A stretch of DNA of 64,000 bases from Cryptomeria japonica (taxonomy: Eukaryota > Streptophyta > Pinopsida > Cupressales > Cupressaceae), in contig NC_081406.1 in NCBI RefSeq assembly GCF_030272615.1, positions 232,306,396-232,370,395 on the forward strand, written 5' to 3'. The notes under the pieces are model-generated. The model was given only the letters and a program-made list of their open reading frames with translations. It was not told where the DNA came from and did not search any database. Of the stretch, positions 1 through 12,065 are shown piece after piece. Within the stretch, counting starts at the first letter, position 1, and each line of letters opens with the position of its first letter. The translations under genes were made by a program, and so were the position numbers.

Positions 1-3000
1 TTCCCTCTTGGGTAGTTGATAAGCTTGTAGCTTGGTTGAGCTGCTCTTGGACTGATGAGATATGAGGAAGGAATAATGTTTGAAGGGTCACTATATCCAT
101 ACTAATTTTATGCTCTTCATTCCTCAGTTCTAACTATTGAGCCATGAGCTGTTGTAGCTTTTTGTAAAAATTCTGAACTGAATTAGGCTCAGTGGTCAAC
201 TTGGATGAGAGATCGGTGATCTCTTTCTCAATTGCATCAGTTTTATTTTTGATGTCTTTAATAAATAAAGAAAATGTACACAATTTCTAGAATAAATAAA
301 GAATGTGCTTGAGTTGAGGGGACAACTCAGCAATGAATTTGACAAGTTTTACCTTGCCAACAACAATTGATTTTTGGACTTCCTCTATCATTTTTGCTGT
401 GACCTCTTTATCCTTGATCTTGCTTAGGTATTTGAATGCATCAACTCCAGATGTTTCAATCTGATTAAGGAATTCATCCAACTGAATATGGATGGCTGCA
501 TCGGTTGACACTGTTGCTGATGGTAGCATTTCTGTGAGCAGTGTCCTAACCTTGTGAAGTACCTTGTTCTTTTTCTGTATGGCCAGTTGTTTCTCCTGTT
601 TGGCCTTTGCTTTGCATAGTTCACCAAATTCAGTGAGTGCTTGCCCTTTTAATTTGGAGATGTCGACATTGGGCAACACGATCGGTTTAGATAAGTCAAA
701 TTTAAAACCATGCTTTCTCACCTTCTTCTCTTTTCCTTTTGTCTGGGGCACTAAGACAAGTGCTTGTGAGGCTTGCTGTCCCTCGGCAGGTTGCTCAGTA
801 GATGCAACACTTTGCACTGTTCCTGTAGCAGTTGCAGTGTCTTTGGATGGCTTGGTGCTTGGTGCTAGGGGTCTCTGCTGTAATATTTGCTGTGCTTGTT
901 TGTGCTTGAGATGATTGATCTTTTGTTGTGTCTGCTGCAGCTTCAGACTTCTTACTTGTATCTTCTGCAGCTTCAGATTTGTTACCTTCAGTAACTTGTT
1001 CGGTGTCCTTGGGAGCTTCAGTTGGGACTGTTGGCTTCATCGATGGATAAGGCTGAACTTGTTCTAAGACCGATTCACTAGACACAAGTTTTGCATAAGT
1101 GGTGCCTTCAATAATTTCCTGCCCCGGTGCAGCTTCATCCATTACATCTTCATCAATTTGTATTGTGTCAACCGGGTCTGGACCTTGCTCGGTGACATCT
1201 GGATCTTGCTCGGTGACATCAACAATTTCAATTTGAGATTGTTCACCGACATCCTTTTGTTTGAAGATCTCCTGCCACTTGGCCTTAGTCTCATTCTCCA
1301 CATCAATATATATCCCATTCATCAATTTTAAGGCTCTTTGTTTCACAAGAAATTTTGCATTGTATGTGGACAAATGCTCCTTGATTTCAGCTATGGACAT
1401 GTCAGGAAATAAATGGACAAGACTTCTTTCTCTTATTTGTCTCTCTGAATCCATTGCATATTTCCATTTGTTATCAATATGTGAGTAGAGTCCACTCGGA
1501 AGTGACTTTGCTAGTTCTAATGGTGCTAACCGAAACTTCAGAAGTGTACATATGACGACTTCTTCAATCTATCATTTCTCATCATTGTTCCTAGACTCAT
1601 ACTTAACATATCTGAATCCTGCAAATCCACCGTATTCCTTAAGATTGGCACAAAAGTTTTCAAGACTGTGAATGTTTGCCTTTTTGCTCTTCACAACCTG
1701 GAATTTGTTAGCATCATCAGACTCTGTATCACTCGACTCTTTTGCCAAAATGAGTCTCTGAGTAGATTTCTTGTAAGTCTTTGTTACCTTAGGAATGACA
1801 ACAATCTTTTGTTTCTTGCTTAGTGATGCAGCTGATGCTCTGGTGTTGGGTCTCTTTGTTGGTGGAGTCGGCAGGGCCTTTGTGATGTCCTGTTTCTTTC
1901 TTTTTAGAACTTTTCCCTTTGGCAACTCTGTGCTCAATGTTATTGCAGCCTCCTGTGCTTCTGATTCTTCCTCGGTAATGGCAAGATTGCCTTTAACAGG
2001 TGTAGATGAGGATTCTTCTCCGAATTTCTCAGATAGAGCTTTTATCATTTTTGTAGCTTTCCTTGTAGCCTTAGGAACTACAATGCTCATTTTTACTTTC
2101 TCCTTCACCTCTTCATAGGTTCCATACCTTAGTTCAGTTGCATGCCTTGGCAATGATAGGTAGACATCAATTTGTTGCTGTGTGATATCATAATCAATTT
2201 CATAACCCATTGGTTGCAACGAGCGAATCCTCGGTTCAACAACATTTACATAGCAATAATCAGTGTTGACTTCAAAACATATATTGTCCTTGTATTTTTC
2301 GACCAGCTGTGGTGGGATCCTGTACCTGTTGTGCATTTTCTCTTGGAATTTGCTAAAGTAATCATCCATGACATCGTTAAAGTTATCTCCTAACTTCTTG
2401 ATGTAATCATTGATCTGATGGGTGATAGGTCGGTGTAGCTCCCATACTACTTTACCGACTGAGGGAAAAAACTTTTCAAAATAGAAAAAACATACAGACA
2501 AGTAGTGAACCGAACTTGAGTGTGTTTGCCAAGTTGTTCTTCTTCGGCTTCCTTATTGTGTTCAGGTTCTCAAATAAGCTCTTTAGTAGTACTTCACATA
2601 AGTCTACTTTCATTCCCTTCTTTACTATTTTGTAGGCCAGGTCCACTGCATCACATGGTACACTGTTTTCCCTTGCAGATTGGAAAAAATAGTAACCAAT
2701 GACTCTGATTGCAAATTTTAGTTCAGCATCAGTGACATTATTCAATTTCAGTCCTCGGTAATCAGATTCTACTCCGGTTAGACTAATTAGCTCCTTTTGT
2801 GATATCATTTTCTGTGCACGAGCATGATCGTAGATGGGATATCCGGTGATCAGGTGAATGACTTCCTTCATGATCTTGAATGGTTGCTCTTGTAGCCACA
2901 TGAAATCATTATGTACTTTTCTCAATACAAACTTAACCCATTGGGGTTTGAACACATGAGGATAGACTAGGGCTTCAGTTAATCCCTTGATTCTGATATG

Positions 3001-3252
3001 TTCAAATTTACTATCCAATTTGCCGTCAGTGCATAGTTCATCATATGTGTCACTAATCTCTACATGACTGAGTTCCTCAACACGACACTTGGTAAAGAAT
3101 CTGACATCTTCTACCAATAAGACTCGATCCGGGATGAGTCAAAATGCAGTTTTATCATCCGGTTCTGAGGCGACTTTAGGAGTTAGGAAATACTTCAGAG
3201 ATGGCTTCTCTACATTTTGGACAACTACAGGGTCTTGGATCTTGGGCGCCAC
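1..3252 (-). pseudogene. ORF2 of element A: about 1,100-codon protein of unknown function
   Basis: The reading frame starts at 3252, where the expected ATG is GTG (MAPKIQ-like start), and runs off the window edge. One stop interrupts the start region; frameshifts fall near 2490 and 830, with a stop pair near 1570. Block 1 (about 2560-2900) has PFKIMKEVIHLITGYP and LTGVESDYRGLKLNNV. Block 2 (about 2150-2370) has YFSKFQEKMHNRYRIP and PRIRSLQPMGYEID. Block 3 (about 1240-1500) has LPSGLY and a W..IF motif. The tail (1-290) is a predicted coiled coil. The same blocks occur in C and D in the same order. Between blocks it is Lys/Glu/Ser/Thr rich. I see no catalytic motif of any pol domain and no membrane segment. 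The function is unknown. Confidence 0.8.
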
Positions 3253-3750
3253 GGTAGATCTCGAGTAAAATTTGACAGGTTATCCTTAGGGTTTACAAGT
3301 GACTTACTCTTCACACTTGGTAGACACTAGCAACTTGACTAGATCAGAAACCAGCTAAACAGTGTGAATAGATTGATGTAAATACCTTGAAATTCGCTCT
3401 GAATGAAGTTTGGTCACTTTGATTCGCTCTTCTCTGCTCTTCGAAAACTTGGGTGAATGATAATGACCGTGAAAACACTTTTAAGTACTCAAAAATACCT
3501 TATCGGGCTCCATGCAAGTTAGGTCAAGATATTAAATGCACTCAGTTCACCTTTTACTGATTTACTTCATTTTCTATTTTCACCGAGTACCCAACTTTGC
3601 TTTGTTAACCGACTTGACAGGTTTCCTGTATAGTATGCAAATTGACTAATTGCATCTTAACTATGCAGATTTTGAATTTTGTTCATAATAAAATAGGAAC
3701 TATTATGATTTAACTTTTAAAGAATGCAGTCCCTTCATACCTTTTCTTGA
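3253..3750 (-). other. Gag-ORF2 intergenic region of element A
   Basis: About 500 bases lie between the Gag stop and the ORF2 start, with no coding sequence I can support. Element C has about 300 bases and D about 415 at the same place, so the gap is a regular part of the architecture. ORF2 is therefore not a simple readthrough of Gag. Confidence 0.6.
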
Positions 3751-5089
3751 CTAATTTGAAATAGGTGCACCTAACTCGGTAGGTAAGGTGCTTTCTTCAT
3801 CAGACATAATTTCTTTCTTTTTCCAAATCATCTTGAATTTTTCCTTTATCTCCTCAGCGTCTCTTCTCGGTTGATCTCTACAATCTCCAACTAAATGTCT
3901 AGCTTTGTGACAATGAAAACATGCCATACCGGGATTTCTCCATGATCTCCAGTTGTTCATTCCAAACCTTATAAAATAGTTGGCACTTATATGTCCATAT
4001 CTTCCACAACATTCACACCATATCCTTGTATTGTAATCCCATGGTACTACTGCATATTGTCGGTAAGAATCTGTGTGAGTTCGGTAACCTCTAGTGTTTG
4101 CTCGGTGTGGATACTTCATGTAGTTCTTTTGCTTAAACCAACACTTCTCGGTACTATGTCCATATCTATTGCAGTTTTTACAAAACCCTTTGAATTTTGC
4201 CTTCTGATGGTTGTCAACAGACTTTGTCCTACATTGATTAGGTATGTGACCATATTTTTTGCAATTATAACAATATCCATTGGACTTAGAGATATTCGGT
4301 TGCTTACCTTTTCTGATTTGGCATATGTTGGCAGTATGACCTTGATTTCCACAGTAGTAGCAAATAGGCTTCTTCCTTTTGATGTTATTTCTTTTTCTAG
4401 CTTGTTTTGATGATTCTCCTCTCTCGATAGTATTAATTCCTTTCTCGGTAGAGTCTTTTCCTTTGTAACCGAGTCCTCCATCTTTGTAGAGTCTTCTTGT
4501 ATTCAGTTGCTCATCCAACATCTTTGATGCTTCATAACTTTTCTCCAATGATTCTTTGGATTTCTTTTCCAGTCAACCTTGATACTTCAAGTTTCAATGA
4601 TTGATTTTCATCATTCTTCAGAATTGCTTCATGATGAGCATAACCTAGTTGATCTGTCATATTTTGTTGAATACCAGTTAACCTTATGATTTCATCATCC
4701 TTATCAGATACTAGAGCTTCAAGTTGTTGTTTCTCTCTTTGTAGATCTCTTGCTTTATCCTTAGCTCTCCTTAATGCATCTAGATTTTCAGTCATTTGTG
4801 TACTGAAATGTTCATGTTCTCTTTTCATTGCTTTTAGTTGATCAGCTAATGCTTTGTTCTTTTCTTTCAACATTCCAATCATTTCTTTAGTTTCTTCAGA
4901 TATACTATTCTCAGATGATGTCTTGATTTGTTCCACTAGCTCTTGAGAATCCTGTAAGTCATCAGATAATCTTCTCCTTACTTTCAGAGATTTTTGCATT
5001 TGCCTCTGCATGTCTGCAATCACTTGATTTGCATTATCTAGCTCTTCTTGAAGATGCACAATCTTCCAAGATTGTTTGTAGCCTTCCAT
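3751..5089 (-). pseudogene. Gag-like protein of element A: coiled coil plus five zinc knuckles
   Basis: The start at 5089 (MEGYKQSWKI) is just inside the primer site and matches the Gag starts of C (45451) and D (53112). The first 185 or so residues are charged heptad-like sequence (EELDNANQVIADMQRQMQ), a predicted coiled coil. The C-terminal half has knuckle-type arrays: CYYCGNQGHTANIC, CYNCKKYGHIPNQC, CKNCNRYGHSTEKC, then a degenerate CECCGRYGHISANY and CFHCHKARHLVGDC. CCHC knuckles bind RNA in retroviral and retrotransposon Gag. A single-base frameshift near 4550 separates the coiled coil from the knuckles, so this copy is inactive. About 500 bases separate its stop from ORF2. Five knuckles is more than the one or two usual in copia or gypsy Gag. 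Confidence 0.85.
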
Positions 5090-5137
5090 TGCTAAGATCT
5101 TTCTCTTTAGGTGGTTAAAACCTTTTCCAAGATTCAA

Positions 5138-5149
5138 GCTCTGATACCA
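5138..5149 (-). other. Primer binding site of element A (tRNA-iMet type)
   Basis: The reverse complement reads TGGTATCAGAGC, the standard plant initiator-Met primer site. It lies two bases inside the LTR. The match is perfect. Confidence 0.9.
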
Positions 5150-5151
5150 AT

Positions 5152-6347
5152 TGTTAGGCCCAATATAGAAAGCTAATGTACTGAGAGGGGAGGGGTGAAT
5201 CAGTACTCCAAAACTTTTCTTTTGTAATAACCTTACTGTTATGCATAAACAGAATAGTGCAGTAACATAAAATAAAACTATAATCAACAGATAACAATCA
5301 TACATGATTCACTCCATAACACATATATTTTGGTCACGCAGAAACTCTTGGTTAGACAGAAAAACTGCAGTGGGGATGGCACCCACAACTTCACTACTGC
5401 AATAATAAAGAATGCTTGGTTAGAGCTACATTTAGCTATTTATGATAGCTTACCCTGTTAGGAGTATTAAGATCAGTTAGATCTACCTTACTAAAGGATT
5501 TTTACAACACTATATAAGTGTAGCACCTAGTTAAAGGATTTACAATTTATAGACTTGGTTAGAGTCTTTTACCCTGTTAAAGGTTTCTCTTAAAACTTCA
5601 AAATATTACAATATAATCATTACAAATGTCTGCAACTTTACATTTGAAATGCTAAAGCAGATTCTATGTGCTTTGAATAAGATTACCTAGCTTGTAGCAT
5701 ACCTCGGTAACCCATAATGAAACTCGGTAAACCCTTCTGTTTATTCTGTTCTTTGACTATTCACTAATAACCTTCTCGGTGACCTCTCTGTGTCTCTGTA
5801 ACAGTCTTCCTTCATGTATACACACTACTATCTCATTGCATCCCTTATTGCATCATATCATGTCATATTTCTAACCCTAGAATCATGCTGTATATATAGA
5901 TCTCTTACAATGGTGATCTGATTCATTGCTTTGATCTTACAAAAAGATTCTTCGAATGAATAACTAAACAAAATATCTCATAGGTTAGGTTGGCCTTGTA
6001 ATCATACATAATCTCATAGTGCAATTTCGAATGCAGAAACGGTTAGATGTGCCTCGATCTTGTAACATGTTTTCATGTGCATGTCCAGGTTCAATGTATC
6101 TAGTAAAATGTTTCACTTGGTGAATATCAACTCGGTGAGTTAATTTTACCACTTGGTAGCCATGAACCTTTACTCGGTAAATAGCTCAGTGAATACTGTG
6201 TTCTGTGACTACTTTCTTCAGTAACCGACTAGACTGTTCATACTGACTTCTCTGTGTGTACCGATTGCATGATTCGGTAATACTAACCAACTAGAATATA
6301 GTATGACTTTGGATATGAAACTAATGGAAATTTGATAAGTAGTAACA
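5152..6347 (-). repeat. 5' LTR of element A (outer end approximate)
   Basis: The LTR begins TGTTAGGCCC directly beside the primer site and carries the G-rich block (GAGAGGGGAGGGGTGAATCA) found at the same place in the LTRs of B, C, D and the solo LTR at 18294. The outer end is set at an AACA near 6347 by analogy with the other copies, which end CAACA. An end further right, up to about 6530, cannot be excluded. Confidence 0.65.
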
Positions 6348-6755
6348 TTCACAAAATTAATCCATTCCATTCAGTATTCAGTCCTTATCTGATTTGTGAC
6401 TGAATCTAGTGGATTTCCTTCCCTCTTTTGATTGTAAAGGTTCCAAGCGAAATTGATTTGGTGATTTATCCTTTGTATGTTGCAAATTGCCAAATCCAAT
6501 TTTCCCCTTTACAATACCCATCACACGTCAGACCAAAAAGATATGACAAGCTATTCACCAAAATAGTTAGATAATACTGAAACACAACACCAGTATGCAT
6601 AGAGCACCAATATAGCTCTAGAAACACATCAACATATCATTATTTGCTATCGCAAACATCTATGAATATCTTTTATACATTTGCATAACTTATGCACAAA
6701 CTTATATCAATGACATAACTCAAAACCATTTTTGGACCTAGGGAATGGTTAAGTG
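6348..6755 (-). other. Non-coding stretch, possibly LTR sequence of relic E
   Basis: No gene is seen. It joins to 12066-12119 if element B is removed. The joined sequence ends beside a decayed polypurine-tract block at 12122, so it may be the end of an older LTR (relic E). Part may instead belong to the LTR of element A. Confidence 0.4.
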
Positions 6756-7990
6756 TGTTGATTAGGTTGAAAGGATCAGAATACTGAGAGGGGGGGATCA
6801 ATATTCCCACATATATTAAAAAAGTTCTCAAACTTTAATCTTCCACAAAGATATCAATCTTAATCACACAAACTTAACAAATATTTAAAACAACAAATGA
6901 AGAATAAACATGAAGAACACAACCACAAGACAAACACTGAATTTTATACGTGGAAAACCCAAATGGGAAAAACCACAGAGAGTGTTAGCTCTCAGAAGAA
7001 TATAACTAGTTGTATGGTGTTTACAAAAGGGGTGGCTCACTACCAGATTACAAAAGTAGCTCACTGTCGGACGATTCACTGCAAAGATACAAAGGAATGA
7101 CTTAGTGTCAGATTGCTCACTACAACATTAAACGTTGAATTGAAAAGGATTACATCTCCAAATACATATGACCAGTTTAAATATTAAGCTCAGATTATCA
7201 TTTATGAAATCTTACAATAGATCCGGTTAGAGATCTCTATACAACTATCATGCAACACATCTAGTGAAGGACTACTACATTACACAACATTGTCTGTCTT
7301 CATTTTCCGCAAATCACACTTCACACACTGCTACCTTCACTGCTAATTCTCTTTCGCATATCTCATGAAATTCCTCAATCTCTTTCTCACACACAATTTC
7401 ATGCCATACCATGTCATACCTCATGCTACTACATATTTATATATGTACCAGAGAGCACAAATACATAATAGTGTGTCCACCAAGCCCAACACATGAGCAA
7501 TACACTCATGTCGGCCTCCACAAGATCTCTGCATGCTTCCCTTTACATACCTCATTTGCCAATGCATATGTTGAGATTATTGGAGTGGGGAAGGGTCATC
7601 CAGACTGAATAATACTTACCCATTATAACAAAATTAGGCATAATATCTCCTAACTATAGACTCCACACATACCAAAGCTACCGCAACATGAAACTCGAAG
7701 AGATACTACTGATATGATCAAAATAGCTAATACCAGAACACATGATACCGAGATCAATGAGAACTCAAAATTATGGAACAAGGATCTTCTAGAGATTACT
7801 ACATTATATTACCTCCATCATACTACATCATAACATCTATCCATAACAAAATAAATGCACATATTGACTGCATAAAACATTTGGACCGATATATAGACCA
7901 ATTCAGGCTACATATATTGTTAGGTCCAAACCGAATAGCTGGTTTGACATCAATGACAATAATATCAATAATATTCACACAAGTCTAACA
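6756..7990 (-). repeat. 3' LTR of element B
   Basis: TGTTGATTAGGTTGAAAGG to GTCTAACA, followed on the plus strand by ATCTCCCCCTTT, the reverse complement of the polypurine tract. It holds about 160 bp (7430-7610) that is absent from the partner LTR. Confidence 0.92.
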
Positions 7991-8015
7991 ATCTCCCCCT
8001 TTGTTATTGATGTCA
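7991..8015 (-). other. Polypurine tract of element B
   Basis: On the minus strand the sequence reads AAAGGGGGAGAT directly before the 3' LTR, as in C and in the copia element. Confidence 0.8.
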
Positions 8016-8572
8016 AAACATATCCAAAACATAACTATGTACCGCTTCCTCTTATTCATGCAACTCCTCAAATCCAAGAAACCACATTCCTTTCTCCCCA
8101 TTTTGACATCAAGGATAAAAGATGCCTTTGATGAAAAAATAATGAAAAGAAAAAGGATCAAAAACATAATATATACAATTACAAAAATGTTAGAACCTGA
8201 ACACTACACAAGAAACTTTAGTTGCTCTTCTTCAAAAAGATTAACTTGTATTTCTCCTTCATACCCAAAAGAAGAACTTCCCAAGAATGTATGGCTAGTT
8301 TAGTGCTAACTGAAAGGCTTCTACAACCTACTCATAGAGCAACTGTATGGGAAAAACTATCCAGAGCAGATGGGTTCTGCTCATACTCAACCGCATTCCC
8401 AAGCAATGCTAAAAAAATGCTCCAATTTGGTCTCAACAATCTTCTTAACCTTCCAAAACATGTTCACAAAGTCTTCTATCTGCCTTTGCAGTAATAAGAG
8501 TTTATTTTGAAGAGAATTGATTCTTTTCCTCTACTCACCATCCTTATCATTCAAAAAATCAAAAGATTTGCC

Positions 8573-9888
8573 TTATCTTGTCAGCTCATCTTCAATAGCA
8601 TTAATTTTTCTTTTGTGCTTCACTGCAACCGCCAGCCAAGAGATGCAATACCTATAGACTCTGCTAGCACTGTGGATATAGCTCCTCAATTCCTCAATAA
8701 ATGTTGATAAGATATTTTGCACATTAACACATTCATTCAATAGATTTTTCATATCCAAACCTTTTTCTTCAATTGTCTGCTTAGATAACTTCTCCTTTAG
8801 AACTTCATTCAGAGTTTCTGAAAGTAGGCTACTGATATCTTCAAGGCTCATGTTGTTCTGGATGAAATGATTCAAAAAAATTCTTTCAATTCTATTTGAC
8901 TCGACTGAAGTCAACCACATCACACCAATCTTCTTGATTCTATCCACACTATCAACCAATTGTAGCAAATTAGATTCATCATCTGATTCTCCATCTTCCT
9001 GCTCTGCAACAACCGTATCCCCTCCAGCTATAGGATATTTTGGATCATCAATCACAACAACATCTTCTGCCTCACTTCTCTTTGGCTTCGAAATACTAAC
9101 AGGAATAGACTGTCTTCTTTTCTTCTTTTCGGAGGAGGAACCTCCAGAACTAGAAATGAAAGATACAGATACCGGGCCAACACTCCACATGTCCAAAAAT
9201 GCTTTGAAATAGGTATCACAAGATTCCTCTTTATTATTCAAATAGTTCAAATATCTAAATATCTGCCTTGCAATTAGAACACCAGACTCCCATATGACAT
9301 TATCTTTTGTCAAAAGGAATCCCAAACAGTACATAGCCAAACTTACAAGCAATGATCGAAACCAGAAATCCTAATTCTTCTCTTTTGTCATCTTGATATT
9401 CTCTAACAACCATTCTTTCAATAATTCACACAAGTCAAATGATTTGTTTTCCATTGTAAGCATATGTGCCATATATACTTCAATTGCCAAGATGGCACCT
9501 TCCCTATTCATGAAATAGATTTTATAAGAGATGTCGTAGGCAACATACATCACCATAGGGTTGACGATTATGTTAATGATTAAAGCTCGTTGATCACACT
9601 TTACACTGGTTATGGCTTCCACTTCTTTGTTCAAGATTGACATCTTTGCCAGAACTTCTCCACTGTCGCACAAGCCGGTGATCACATAAATAACTTCCTT
9701 CGTGATTGGATAGGGTTTATCCAACATGATGCTTTTCTTTCCAATCCTTTTACCCTTTGCAACTCAATATCACTCATACCAGCTTCAACATCTCTGATTT
9801 TCTTTGGGTTAAATTAATCCAAGAGCACCTTGTCCAAAATCTGAAATTCCTTGTTTCTAGATTCTCCAATGTTCAATTTTCCTTCCAT
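8573..9888 (-). pseudogene. ORF2 remnant of element B
   Basis: The frame starts around 9888 (MEGKLNIGES) and shifts near 9740. Block 1 is clear: DKPYPITKEVIYVITGL, then FDLCELLKEWLLENIKMTK, aligning with PFKIMKEVIHLITGYP and VDLCEVLLKSLFENL in A. Block 2 (the MGYEVD motif) is missing; only TYFKAFLDMW, resembling its first residues, remains. What follows is Ser/Lys-rich (EKKKRRQSIP) and acidic, then a Leu/Glu-rich coiled-coil-like tail. The copy is shortened by internal deletion and inactive. Function unknown, as for the other ORF2 copies. Confidence 0.7.
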
Positions 9889-10234
9889 GATTGGTTGCAC
9901 TTCTCACTTTTCTACTCCTCTACTATTCACAATAATCTCAAACACAAGTAATTGATAAAAAAGAATGAATTCAAAAAGCCGATTCTTATCTTGCTAAAAA
10001 CACTTTCTTAGGGCTTTGCTGCCAAGAACTATCTTGTCGATGATGTCAGCAAAAATTCTTTTGATTATCGGATAGCACTTAAAGCATTGTCATGTTAGAT
10101 CAATGACATGATCCACTCAGACAGGGAGGATAGAAGATTTTTCTTTCAGAATGAACTCCCCTTGATCCAAAGCCCTATACTTAGTCACCAAAGGAAGAGG
10201 TGCCCACATTGGATTCTGGTACATCAGGCTCGCT

Positions 10235-10868
10235 TCATTTGTTCTCACTCTTCTTCTTGCAATTATAACATTGAATGCTTATACAATTTACTGCCTTATG
10301 TCCAAATTTATTGTCAATCGGATGGTCTTCTTGCATTAGAATTCTGATTCCGAGATTTTCTTTCATCTTATATCTTTTTCTCCACTTTAGCTTTGATTTC
10401 TTTGTTTTTCTCTTTATCATTCTAATTTGAACACATACCGGGCTAGAAACCAAGTGTGGTTTAGTCTGAATTAACTTGTTGCATGTTGATCAAATCTTCT
10501 AGGAGCTTACTAATGTAAAGGATCTTATTTCACGCCTTTAGATTCTTCACCTCCTACTCAAGCTTTTCACATTCCTTAGACTTCTTCTTTATTGTTTCCT
10601 TCAAGAATTGCTCTGTCTTATCTTTTTCCTCAATCTTCTAGATCAGATCTTTAATACTCTCATTCACTTGCTTCAACTGATTGTTAACCTCCTTATGCCT
10701 CAGTTTGAACTTCTGTATTTTCTCTCTTAGCTTCTACACACATTCATTTGCTATCTTCACATTATCTTTCAATTCTTCATTCTTCAATTCAACACTTTCC
10801 AAATCTTCAAGAGTTGTCTTCAAATATTCATCCATCAAAAAATATTCGGTCATGCTAATAGGTGCCAT
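10235..10868 (-). pseudogene. Gag-like remnant of element B
   Basis: The start at 10868 (MAPISMTEYFLMDEYLK) lies about 70 bases inside the LTR, as in A, C and D. A coiled coil rich in Lys, Glu and Leu follows but carries several stops. It ends with a partial knuckle (FGHKAVNC) and the start of a second (CYNCKK), after which the frame stops at 10235. The remaining knuckles are deleted, so only the N-terminal half of Gag survives. Confidence 0.65.
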
Positions 10869-10924
10869 GATTCAACCAACATGAATCTCCCTCAAGTGGT
10901 TAAGCTTACAAGAAAGGGACCAAA

Positions 10925-10936
10925 GCTTCGATACCA
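10925..10936 (-). other. Decayed primer binding site of element B
   Basis: The reverse complement reads TGGTATCGAAGC, differing from TGGTATCAGAGC at two adjacent positions. Placement next to the LTR is as in A and C. Confidence 0.75.
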
Positions 10937-10938
10937 AT

Positions 10939-11615
10939 TGTTGATTAGGTTGAAAGGATCGAAATAATGAGAGGGGGGGGGATCGCAAAGATATAATTTT
11001 TTTTCTTAAACTTTAATCTTTCACAAAGATATCAATCTTCATCACACAAACTTAACATATATAAAACAATAAATGAAGAATAAACATGAAGAACACAACC
11101 ACAAGATAAAAACCAGATTTTATATGTGGAAAACCCAAATGGGAAAAACCACAGAGTGTTAACTCTCAGGAGAATATAACTAGTTATATGGTGTTTATAA
11201 AGGGGTGGCTCACTGCCAAATTACAAAAGTGGCTCATTGCCAGACTACTCACTGCAAAGATACAAAAGAACGACGTAATGTCAAAATGCTCACTGCAAAC
11301 AAAAAAGGTTGAACTGAAAAGGATTGCATCTCCAAATGCATATGATCAACTTGAAGATTAAGCTTAGATTACAATTTAAAATCTCTTACAGTAGATTCGG
11401 TTAGAGATCTCTATAAAAATATCTTGTAGTAGATCTGGTGAAAGACTACTACACTACCCAACACTATCGGTCTTCGTTGTCCGCAACTCACACTTCACAC
11501 ACTACTACCTTTGCTGCTAACTCTCTTTCACATATCTCATGAACTCCCTCAATCTCTTTCTCGCAAATCTCTTTATCACACACACCTTCATGCCATACCA
11601 TGTCATACCTCATGA

Positions 11616-11656
<41 letters not shown>

Positions 11657-12060
11657 CAAGAATACTGACCCATTATAACAAAATTAAGTATAATATCTTT
11701 AAACTATAGACTCCACGTGTACCAAGGATACCACAACATGAAACTCCAAGGGATACTACTGATATGATCAAAACAATCAATACCAGGACACATAACTGAT
11801 CCTGGGATCAATGAGAACTCAAAATTTTGGAACAACGATCTTCCATAGATTACCGCATTATATTAACTCCATCATACTGCATCATAACATCTGTCCATAA
11901 TAACATCTATCCATAACAAAAGAGCCACACATACTGACTACATACAATATCCAAACCGATATTCGCACCAATCCGGGCTACATATATTGTCCGGTCCAAA
12001 CTAGATAGTTAGTTTGACATCAATGACAATAATATTAACAATATTCACACTGGTCTAACA
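10939..12060 (-). repeat. 5' LTR of element B
   Basis: Same ends as 6756-7990. It includes a TA microsatellite at about 11620-11654 where the partner LTR has about 160 bp of unique sequence. The G-rich run (GAGAGGGGGGGG) is near 10970. Confidence 0.9.
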
Positions 12061-12065
12061 AAGTG

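Larger units (their letters stand above)
1..6347 (-). mobile_element. Element A: pol-less LTR retrotransposon, truncated by the window
   Basis: On the minus strand, reading right to left, this has a 5' LTR, a tRNA-iMet-type primer site, a coiled-coil/zinc-knuckle Gag and a long ORF2 that runs off the left edge. The 3' LTR and polypurine tract lie outside the window. No protease, integrase, RT or RNase H motif is visible in the 5 kb of internal sequence. Order and content match elements B, C and D. The outer end of the LTR is uncertain (6347 to about 6530) because its partner LTR is not seen. Confidence 0.85.
6756..12060 (-). mobile_element. Element B: internally deleted pol-less LTR retrotransposon
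   Basis: It is bounded by LTRs starting TGTTGATTAGG and ending CTAACA, and flanked by a perfect 5-bp target duplication, AAGTG, at 6751-6755 and 12061-12065. The internal region is only 2.95 kb, against about 5 kb in C and D. It keeps a Gag coiled coil, one and a half zinc knuckles and parts of ORF2. No pol motif is seen. The insertion split the LTR-like sequence of an older element. Confidence 0.92.

Noticed and set aside
3991-4410. A 139-codon plus-strand frame opposite the Gag of element A
   Set aside because: Antisense of the zinc-knuckle region; the knuckles themselves read on the minus strand.
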